A DNA stretch of 64,000 nt from Planctomycetota bacterium (GTDB lineage Bacteria > Planctomycetota > Brocadiia > JAADGH01): contig JAADGH010000081.1 in assembly GCA_013152475.1 (NCBI GenBank), positions 62,001 to 126,000 on the forward strand, in the 5' to 3' direction. Numbering within the stretch: the first letter of the stretch is position 1; each line of letters starts with the position of its first letter. The notes beneath the pieces are model-generated. The model was not told the DNA's origin and did not search any database. It saw only the letters and a list, made by a program, of their open reading frames with translations. Below, one piece after another: positions 57,126 to 64,000 of this stretch. The translations under genes and the position numbers were made by a program.

Positions 57126-58427
57126 TCAAACGACGAAGCGGCCGGGATTCAGGATATCGTTCGGGTCGAACGCCGCGCGCAGGCCGTGCATGATCGGCTC
57201 GGCGGAACCGGCACGCCCCCAGACGTCCGCCTGCTCCTTCACGTCACGGGGGGCGTATTCCACCACCAGATGCCCGCCCGCATCCTCCGCCCACCTTCGC
57301 AGCCGGGAGATCGCCTTGTCCGGGCGCTTGGCGTCGGGAGGGAAAAGGGCGTAAACGATCCCACTGCCCGCGTGGCACACCGTCGCGGCCGAGAAGTCAC
57401 TTGCCGCCGAAACGATCTGCGGGACCGATGCGATGGGGACCGCGATTTTGCATCGTGTGCGGCCGGTCCCGTCGGCGAGTATCACCCCAAGTCCCGTCCA
57501 GAAGCTGTCGGCCGCGTCGGGCGGTAATTTTGCTGAGTTGGACGGGTTCTTTTTGGACACCTCTCGAACCTGACGCTCCACGGGGTCCTGGAACCCCTCG
57601 AAGAGCAGGACCACGCCATACGCGCCGCCGGCGTCCACACCGCACCCGGGCGGGAGCATGGCCGCAGCGGAAGGATCGATGAGCTCGATGGCCGAGGGCA
57701 GCAGATGGGAGGCAAGCAATTGCGCCACGGCTTCAGCGGCGGCGTCCAAGGACGCGAAAGAGAGCCCCACCGTTTGCGCAGTAGTCGGAAGAGGGACCAG
57801 GCGAAACGTGGCCTCCACGATGACGGCGAGCGTGCCAAGGGAGCCGATGAACAACTTGCACATGTCATAGCCCGCCACATTCTTGACCGACTTGCCACCG
57901 TACTTCAGCAGCTTGCCGTCTGGGGTTACGACCTTGAGTCCGAGTACGAAGTCGCGGGCGGATCCATACCCGAAGCGGCGCGGGCCGCTTGCGTTCGCGG
58001 CGAGCACCCCGCCCACGGTTGCCGCTTCCGCGGTGGGTGGATCCAACGGGAGCAATTGCCGCTGTTGCGAAAGACAGGTCTGCAACTCGCGCAGCGTCAC
58101 GCCGGCCTGCGCGGTGACGGTCAGGTTCTCGGCGTCGTGTTCCGAGATGTGGTCGAGCCCGTTCAGCGACAGGCATATGAACTCTTGCGTCTGGGGGATA
58201 GGGCGGCCGAGGCTGATCTTCGTCCCGCCGCCTCGCGGCGCGATGGGAATTTGCTGCTCGTTGGCCCATGAGAGAATCGCCGAAACCTCCGCCTCCGATT
58301 GGGGGTGGAGGATCAGGGCAGGGGGGACCCCGTCCACGGAATGTGCGTCCAGCTCCTTCGTATCTGAGGTGAAGGTGATGCCCGCGCATTTCGCTTGATA
58401 CGATTCGACTAAGCTGTCACTCTCCAT
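57126..58427 (-). CDS. FAD-binding oxidase, GlcE-like
   Basis: Start MESDSLVESYQAKCAGITFTSD; IPIAPRGGGTKISLGRPI, LPLDPPTAEAATVGGVLAANASGPRRFGYGSARDFVLGLKVVTPDGKLLKYGGKSVKNVAGYDMCKL. Confidence 0.85.
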   Translation of the reverse strand: MESDSLVESYQAKCAGITFTSDTKELDAHSVDGVPPALILHPQSEAEVSAILSWANEQQIPIAPRGGGTKISLGRPIPQTQEFICLSLNGLDHISEHDAENLTVTAQAGVTLRELQTCLSQQRQLLPLDPPTAEAATVGGVLAANASGPRRFGYGSARDFVLGLKVVTPDGKLLKYGGKSVKNVAGYDMCKLFIGSLGTLAVIVEATFRLVPLPTTAQTVGLSFASLDAAAEAVAQLLASHLLPSAIELIDPSAAAMLPPGCGVDAGGAYGVVLLFEGFQDPVERQVREVSKKNPSNSAKLPPDAADSFWTGLGVILADGTGRTRCKIAVPIASVPQIVSAASDFSAATVCHAGSGIVYALFPPDAKRPDKAISRLRRWAEDAGGHLVVEYAPRDVKEQADVWGRAGSAEPIMHGLRAAFDPNDILNPGRFVV

Positions 58428-59814
58428 GTGCGCTTGCCTCTTCCGTGGGGAATATCTTTTCGGCGTTGCACAGGCCGGCGGGGTCGAATACATCCTTGAC
58501 CCGCCGCATCGCGTCAAGGTCGGATTTTGTGAAGACAAACGGCATGGCGTTCTGCTTCTCGATGCCAATGCCGTGCTCGCCGCTCAACGTCCCGCCGGCG
58601 TCGGCGCAGGCCTGCAGGATCTCGAATCCAGCGATTCGCGTGGCCTTCTTTGCGCCGTCGTCGCGCTCGTCATAAAGCAAACAGGGGTGCAGATTTCCAT
58701 CACCTGCGTGAAGGCAGTTGGCCACCTTCAGGCCATGCCGTTTCGCAATCTCGACAACCTTCGCCAGCACCTCGGGCAGCTTCGTTCGCGGGACCGTGCC
58801 GTCAAGGGTCAGGAAGTTCGGCGCCATACGCGCCAGCGACCCGAATGCCCCTCGGCGTCCCGCCCAGAGGTGCTCCCGTTCCTCGTCCGACTTGGCCACG
58901 CGCACCTCGCGGACGTTGTGCTCCTTGCACAGATCCGTCACATGTCCCGCCAGCCGATCCAAGCCGTCGCGGATCCCATCCAGCTCGATGAGCAACACGG
59001 CCTCGGCATCCAAGGGGTAGCCGCACTTCAGCGATTCCTCGATGGCGTGGATGAATGCCTTGTCCAAGAGCTCCAGCGTGGCCGGGAGAATGCCCGCAGC
59101 AATAATGGCCGAGACGCTGTCCGCGGCATCCTGCAGCGAATTGAAGATGGCCAGCATGGTCTTGATCGCCTCGGGCTGTCGGATCAGCCGGACCGTGATC
59201 TTCGTGACGATGCCGAACGTGCCTTCCGAACCCACAATCAACCCGGTCAGATCATACCCCGGTGTGTCGAGCGCCTTGCCTCCCACCTCGATCACCTGCC
59301 CATTCGGCAGCACGACCTCCAGGCCGAGGACATGGTTGGTGGTCACACCGTACTTCAGGCAGTGCGGCCCGCCGGAGTTCTCGCCGATATTGCCCCCCAG
59401 GGTGCTGACCTTCTGGCTGGCGGGATCCGGGGCGTAGAGATAGCCGTCCTTGGCCACCGTGTTGACCAGATGGAGATTCACGAGCCCCGGCTCCACGACG
59501 GCCCGCATGTTGGGGTAGTCGATTTCGAGGATGCGATTCATGCGCGACATCTCGATGATCACCGCATCCTTGCACACGGTCCCGCCGCTGAGATTTGTCC
59601 CCGCGCCGCGCGCGACGAAGGGGATCTGCTGCTTGTGGAGGAGCTTCACGACATCGGAAACCTGTCGAGTTGATGTGGGGAAGCAGACCAGCCTGGGATA
59701 GGCCATATCCACGCCGGCGTCATACTCGTAGACCTGCAAGTCGACGTCGCGGTCGAGGACGTTTTCTCTGCCGACGACCCGTCTCAGACGGTCGGCCAGG
59801 TGATCTGTGTCCAT
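58417..59814 (-). CDS. FAD-linked oxidase, GlcD-like
   Basis: IPFVARGAGTNLSGGTVCKDAVIIEMSRMNRILEIDYPNMRAVVEPGLVNLHL, APDPASQKVSTLGGNIGENSGGPHCLKYGVTTNHVLGLEVVLPNG, HAGDGNLHP, SGEHGIGIEK. Confidence 0.93.
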   Translation of the reverse strand: MDTDHLADRLRRVVGRENVLDRDVDLQVYEYDAGVDMAYPRLVCFPTSTRQVSDVVKLLHKQQIPFVARGAGTNLSGGTVCKDAVIIEMSRMNRILEIDYPNMRAVVEPGLVNLHLVNTVAKDGYLYAPDPASQKVSTLGGNIGENSGGPHCLKYGVTTNHVLGLEVVLPNGQVIEVGGKALDTPGYDLTGLIVGSEGTFGIVTKITVRLIRQPEAIKTMLAIFNSLQDAADSVSAIIAAGILPATLELLDKAFIHAIEESLKCGYPLDAEAVLLIELDGIRDGLDRLAGHVTDLCKEHNVREVRVAKSDEEREHLWAGRRGAFGSLARMAPNFLTLDGTVPRTKLPEVLAKVVEIAKRHGLKVANCLHAGDGNLHPCLLYDERDDGAKKATRIAGFEILQACADAGGTLSGEHGIGIEKQNAMPFVFTKSDLDAMRRVKDVFDPAGLCNAEKIFPTEEASAHGE

Positions 59815-59866
59815 TGCATTGTGCCTTGTATCCTGAGATACGCGCCCCCGGAAATATTCAAAATCC

Positions 59867-59897
59867 TAATCCTAATTTTTTGTGTAGGTTAGGATTA
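59867..59897 (-). terminator. Weak hairpin candidate between the UroD-family gene and glcD-like gene
   Basis: Inverted repeat TAATCCTAA (59867-59875) / TTAGGATTA (59889-59897), 13 nt loop; minus-strand continuation is GGATTTTGAATATTT. Confidence 0.35.
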
Positions 59898-59920
59898 CGG
59901 CCAGGGGCAAGTGAAGTCCA

Positions 59921-60973
59921 TTACACCGAAATCGGATACGCGCCGAACTCGAACGTCGCGTCGATCATCGCCTTGAAATTCTGGATGGGCACGTAGTTCG
60001 TCACCGTGTTGCTCGACCCGACCATGTATCCACCCCCCGGCCCACAGTCGTGGATGCGCTGCCGCACTTCATCGCGCACCTCCTCAGGCGTGCCGCGCGT
60101 GAGTGTGTACCCGAGGTCGAGGTTTCCGATCAGGCAGACACGGTCCCCGATCTTTCGTTTGAGTTCGGCAATGTTCATCGCCTTCGGCTCGATGGGCTGA
60201 AGGCCGTTGATGCCGATGTCGATGAGATCGTCCATGACTTGGGCCAGGTCCCCGTCGGAATGGAAAAGGAGGGGAAGGTTCTTCTCGTCACAGACCTGCT
60301 TCATCTTTCGCATCCATGGAAATACGTGTTCGCGAAGCAGCTTCGGCGACACCATCAGCCCTTCCGTGTAGGCGATGTCATCCGTGTACCACATGGCCCC
60401 GACGTTTTCAATGTCCGCCGCCGCGCGAAAGATGTCCAGGTGGAGCCGGCCCAGGCGGTCGAACATCCGCGCCACCAACTCCGGGTTCTCGACCAGGGCC
60501 ATGGAAAAGGTCTCGAATCCCATGAGCATCCAAATGGACTCGAAGATCCCCGTACAGCCGGTGATGACCTTCATCCCATCCCACAGATTCCGGCTCACCT
60601 CCTCCACGTTTGAGAAATCCACCGACTCCACCGTCGGCCAGTCGAAGCGCTCGAACTCCTCATCGTTCGTGATGACGCCGGCGTGCTCCGGCGCCCACCT
60701 CCGAGTTTCTTCCTCCTTATAGACATTGTAGTCACCCGCCTTTGCCTTGGCCGCGGCGTATTGGAAGTCGTACCTTCCCCGGAGCCGCACGTAATCGTAT
60801 CCTGCCGTTGCCCAGAACTCGACATCCTCGGCGGCCGTCCGAACCGGTTTGCCCATGAAGGCGTCTTTGACCATCTGATCGATCTTCAGCTCGCACAAGG
60901 GGACACGATCCGGCTCTTGACAATCAAGGGCCGCGCGCACGCGCTCGAAATCAGGTTCAGGCTTGCGGCTCAT
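59921..60973 (-). CDS. Uroporphyrinogen decarboxylase (URO-D) family protein
   Basis: Start MSRKPEPDFERVRAALDCQEPDRVPLCELKID; MWYTDDIAYTEGLMVSPKLLREHVFPWMRKMKQVCDEKNLPLLFHSDGDLAQVMDDLIDIGINGLQPIEPKAMN. Confidence 0.92.
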   Translation of the reverse strand: MSRKPEPDFERVRAALDCQEPDRVPLCELKIDQMVKDAFMGKPVRTAAEDVEFWATAGYDYVRLRGRYDFQYAAAKAKAGDYNVYKEEETRRWAPEHAGVITNDEEFERFDWPTVESVDFSNVEEVSRNLWDGMKVITGCTGIFESIWMLMGFETFSMALVENPELVARMFDRLGRLHLDIFRAAADIENVGAMWYTDDIAYTEGLMVSPKLLREHVFPWMRKMKQVCDEKNLPLLFHSDGDLAQVMDDLIDIGINGLQPIEPKAMNIAELKRKIGDRVCLIGNLDLGYTLTRGTPEEVRDEVRQRIHDCGPGGGYMVGSSNTVTNYVPIQNFKAMIDATFEFGAYPISV

Positions 60974-61911
60974 GACTGAAATTTCCCTCGTTTCTTGAGG
61001 AAGGGGCGTACTTCGGAGAGGGTGGGAATGCCGGCGCGGCCGCCGAGTTTCCGCGTCTTCAGCGCCGAGACGGCAGAGGCGAACTCGGCCGTGCGCCTCA
61101 GGTCCCATCCCTGAACAATGCCATAGACATAGGCCCCGTGGAAGACATCGCCGCACCCGGTGGTGTCCACCACGTTATCCATCGTGAAGGCCGGCAGTTC
61201 GAAGGAGCCGTCTTTCGAGAGGGTGTAGGACCCCTGATCGCCGCGCGTCACGACGACTACCTTCTCCTCCGACAGCTTGCTCTGCTCCTCGAAAATAAGC
61301 CGCGCCCCCTGGATCGGATCGTCGGTCTTGGTGTAGTAGCGGGCAAAGCCTTCGGAGGCGATGATGTAGTCGCAGTTGTCGAGTATCCTGCCGGGGTCGT
61401 CGCCGTGATACTCCGCATCGATGGCAACGGGCATCCCCGCTTCCTTTGCGATCTCCGCCGCTCGGGCCGCGCCGGGCTCCAACGGATCGATCAGAAGCAC
61501 CTTCCCTCTGAGGATGGTCTCGGGGCGGATGTGTTTCGCTTCCACCGGCGGAATGTCCTGGGTGGGAATAAGGATCGTCCGCGATCCTGTTTCTTTGTCC
61601 ACGAAGACGAACGCGACGCGCGCCGACGTTCCCTTGACCAGCTCGATCTCACTCGTGTCCACACCCTCGCGGTCGAAGTCTTCGACCACGAACCTGCCGA
61701 ACTCATCATTCCCCACACGGCCCACGTAGCATGGTCTGGCCCCCAGACGCGCCACGGCTACCAGCGCCGTCGCCACCATGCCGCCTCCCTGCTTCGTGAA
61801 CTCCTCCATCCATAGCTTCTCATCCATCTTCGGGAAGCGCGGGAGGATGCCGAGGTAATCCACGGCGCAGCAGCCGACGCCGACGACATCAAACTTCTTT
61901 TCCGAGGTCAT
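60970..61911 (-). CDS. PfkB family carbohydrate kinase
   Basis: FTKQGGGMVATALVAVARLGARPCYVGRVGNDEFGRFVVEDF and DTTGCGDVFHGAYVYGIVQGWDL. Confidence 0.93.
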   Translation of the reverse strand: MTSEKKFDVVGVGCCAVDYLGILPRFPKMDEKLWMEEFTKQGGGMVATALVAVARLGARPCYVGRVGNDEFGRFVVEDFDREGVDTSEIELVKGTSARVAFVFVDKETGSRTILIPTQDIPPVEAKHIRPETILRGKVLLIDPLEPGAARAAEIAKEAGMPVAIDAEYHGDDPGRILDNCDYIIASEGFARYYTKTDDPIQGARLIFEEQSKLSEEKVVVVTRGDQGSYTLSKDGSFELPAFTMDNVVDTTGCGDVFHGAYVYGIVQGWDLRRTAEFASAVSALKTRKLGGRAGIPTLSEVRPFLKKRGKFQS

Positions 61912-61930
61912 AAGCGCTTCTGCGTGTGAG

Positions 61931-62602
61931 CTATTTTCCCTTCTTGGACCGCGATTTCTTCTGGGGCACTTTCTTCCAGTCGGCCAGGAACTTCTCCAGG
62001 CCGATGTCGGTGAGCGGATGCTTGAAGAGCTGCTCCATGACCTCGAAGTTCATCGTCGTAACATCCGCGCCGATCAGCGCGGCCTCGAGGACGTGCATGG
62101 GATGGCGCACGGCGGCGACAATGATCTCGCAGTCGTATCCGTAGTTGTCGTAGATCTGCCGCGTCTGCTGGATGAGCTCCATGCCTTCATGCCCGACCGC
62201 ATCGAGACGGCCGACAAATGGGCTGGAGTACGTCGCGCCGACCTTCGCCACCAGGAACGCCTGCATGGCCGAGAAGATCAGCGTGGCATTTGTCTTGATG
62301 CCCTCCGCCGAGAGGACCTTGATCGCCTTCACGCCTTCGGGGATCGTCGGTATCTTGATGACGATGTTGTCGTGCAGCTTCGCCAGATCGCGGGCTTCCT
62401 TCAGCATCCCGGCGCAATTTGTGCTGACCACCTCCGCGCTGATCGGGCCATCCACGATGGAGCAGATCTCCTCGATGAGATCCTTGAAATCCCTGCCTTC
62501 CTTGCTCACGTGTGTGGGGTTTGTCGTAACGCCATCGATAATCCCCCAGCTATTCGCCTCCTTGATTTGGTCGATATTTGCCGTGTCGAGAAAAAACTTC
62601 AT
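61931..62602 (-). CDS. Transaldolase / fructose-6-phosphate aldolase-like (TalC type)
   Basis: [92 protein letters not shown]. Confidence 0.95.
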   Translation of the reverse strand: MKFFLDTANIDQIKEANSWGIIDGVTTNPTHVSKEGRDFKDLIEEICSIVDGPISAEVVSTNCAGMLKEARDLAKLHDNIVIKIPTIPEGVKAIKVLSAEGIKTNATLIFSAMQAFLVAKVGATYSSPFVGRLDAVGHEGMELIQQTRQIYDNYGYDCEIIVAAVRHPMHVLEAALIGADVTTMNFEVMEQLFKHPLTDIGLEKFLADWKKVPQKKSRSKKGK

Positions 62603-62621
62603 GTCATGCTCCTTTCGAGAA

Positions 62622-63794
62622 CTATCCCGTTGCCAGCGCCGCGGCCACGCCGGCGCCGCTGGCCACTCTGCATTTCTGTGCCTTGAGCTGCTTCTCCAGC
62701 GCTCCCAGGCAAAGGACGACATTGTTCAACGTGCTGCTGTGTCCCATCAGGCCGATGCGCCACAGCTTCCCCTTGAATTTTCCCAGACCGCCGCCGATCT
62801 CGATGTTGTGATCCTTCAGCAGGGCCTTGCGCACCGGGACATCCTCAACGCCCTCCGGAATCTCCACGGTGTTCAGCATCGGCAGGCGATGGCCCTCCTG
62901 CGCGAAGAGCTTCAGCCCCATAGCCTCCAGGCCGGCGACCAGCGCCCTGTGGTTTCGCATGTGCCGCGCGAAGCGTGCTTTCAACCCTTCTTCATGAATG
63001 ACACACAGGGCCTCGCGAAGCGCGTAGATCATGCTGATGGGGGCCGTGTGGTGATAGAATCGCTCCTGACCCCAGTAGCGCTCCACCATGGACATGTCCA
63101 GGTACCAGCTCTGCACCTTCCTCTTCCGCTTCCGCACGAGCTTCATTGCCTTTTCGCTGAACGTGACAGGCGCGAGCCCCGGCGGGCAGCTCAGGCACTT
63201 CTGCGTGCCGCTGTAGCAGGCGTCCACCTTCCACTTGTCGATGTCGACGGGCATACCCCCCAGGGACGTCACCGTGTCCACGAGCAGGAGCGCACCCTTG
63301 CTGTGCGCGATCTTGCTGATCTCCTCGATGGGCGTCGCGGCTCCGGTGGACGTCTCGGCATGGACCAGGGCAACCACCTTCGTTTTCCCACGGGCGAGGG
63401 CCTTCTTGATCTGGTCCGGCTCGATGATTTTGCCCCATTCCGACTCGACGCGCACGACCTTTGCCCCGCACCGTGCCGCCACGTCCGTCATGCGCTCGCC
63501 GAAGACGCCGTTGATGCCGATGACCACGCGGTCGCCCGGTTCGATGAGATTCACGAAACACGTTTCCATGCCCGCGCTGCCGGTGCCGGAGACGGCAATG
63601 GTGAACTCGTTCTTCGTCCGGAAGAGGCCGCGCAGCATGGACCGCGTCTCGTCCATGATCTGGAGGAAGTCGGGGTCCAGGTGGCCGATGAGTGGAGTAG
63701 ACATCGCGCGCAGCACGCGGGGGTGGCAGTTGCTCGGCCCCGGTCCCATGAGGATTCGTTGGGATGGGTTCAGCCGGCCAACCAGTTTCGCCAT
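62622..63794 (-). CDS. Class V aminotransferase (alanine/serine-glyoxylate aminotransferase-like)
   Basis: [92 protein letters not shown]. Confidence 0.92.
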   Translation of the reverse strand: MAKLVGRLNPSQRILMGPGPSNCHPRVLRAMSTPLIGHLDPDFLQIMDETRSMLRGLFRTKNEFTIAVSGTGSAGMETCFVNLIEPGDRVVIGINGVFGERMTDVAARCGAKVVRVESEWGKIIEPDQIKKALARGKTKVVALVHAETSTGAATPIEEISKIAHSKGALLLVDTVTSLGGMPVDIDKWKVDACYSGTQKCLSCPPGLAPVTFSEKAMKLVRKRKRKVQSWYLDMSMVERYWGQERFYHHTAPISMIYALREALCVIHEEGLKARFARHMRNHRALVAGLEAMGLKLFAQEGHRLPMLNTVEIPEGVEDVPVRKALLKDHNIEIGGGLGKFKGKLWRIGLMGHSSTLNNVVLCLGALEKQLKAQKCRVASGAGVAAALATG

Positions 63795-63886
63795 ATCACG
63801 TTCCTTTCCTCAGGTTCTCATGGTAAGTCGGCAGTATATGAGGGTGGGCAGGGAGTGTCAAGCCATTTCTCTCGCGGCGCAGGGTC

Positions 63887-63915
63887 TTGAAAATGGGACG
63901 GAAGTGACGTATCAT
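63887..63915 (+). promoter_or_regulatory. Candidate promoter TTGAAA-N17-TATCAT
   Basis: TTGAAA 63887-63892, TATCAT 63910-63915, upstream of the edge-truncated CDS. Confidence 0.5.
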
Positions 63916-63966
63916 ATCTCCATAAGTTCGTAATTCCCCTCGGCCTCTCGAAAGGAAGTGACGTCC

Positions 63967-64000
63967 ATGAGTGAATTGCCTGACACAGAATATGCCATCC
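63967..64000 (+). CDS. Partial CDS start (truncated by window edge)
   Basis: AAAGGAAGTGACGTCC ATG AGT GAA TTG CCT GAC; only MSELPDTEYAI visible. Confidence 0.5.
   Translation, partial: MSELPDTEYAI

Noticed and set aside
59861-59897. TAATCC/TTAGGA units resembling telomere-like or iteron repeats
   Set aside because: Only two copies plus an inverted arm, better explained as a small intergenic hairpin.

Overview
This 64 kb window looks like one contiguous, GC-rich, gene-dense bacterial chromosome segment. I saw no rRNA, tRNA, CRISPR, phage or transposon signature. The lineage is uncertain; gene content resembles anaerobic uncultivated PVC or Hydrogenedentes/Sumerlaeota-type genomes, but that is an impression, not a placement.

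Main blocks:
(1) 1-16.4 kb: carbohydrate and secreted-enzyme region (PL8-like protein, FAD oxidoreductase, GH-like 10 protein, PL10-type pectate lyase, DUF4432, sulfatase-fold enzyme, Gfo/Idh/MocA, sugar isomerase). The left edge carries the N-terminus of a DUF3524/queuosine-tRNA mannosyltransferase-like gene that the ORF track omits.
(2) 16.6-24.9 kb: ABC transporter with an unusual permease, TPR-like protein, membrane pyrophosphatase of the K+-dependent signature type, zinc ribbon, RsfS, alcohol dehydrogenase.
(3) 24.9-38.2 kb: sugar and aglycone catabolism-like genes (Gfo/Idh/MocA, amidohydrolase, heparinase-like protein with FG-GAP repeats, UroD family, two TIM-barrel isomerases, DUF3604).
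(4) 40.3-52.0 kb: a Wood-Ljungdahl acetyl-CoA synthase operon on the minus strand (acsF, acsB, ClpP paralog, acsC, acsV/RACE, secreted metallopeptidase, cooC-like, acsD, acsE), with no CODH catalytic subunit in the window.
(5) 53-64 kb: beta-propeller plus degenerate DUF3604 protein, LAB_N and GT2 pair, glcDE-like oxidases, UroD, PfkB kinase, transaldolase-like protein, class V aminotransferase.

Best leads: a ClpP paralog with a Ser-His-Asn triad inside the acs operon; a 10-G homopolymer next to the CxC metal-binding motif of acsF; a sulfatase-fold enzyme with Thr in the nucleophile register; an ABC permease with three tandem extracytoplasmic repeats; a series of metal-site-degenerate DUF3604 domains; and a two-TM subtilase with a very short Asp-His spacing. 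All calls come from reading the sequence; no database search was run.
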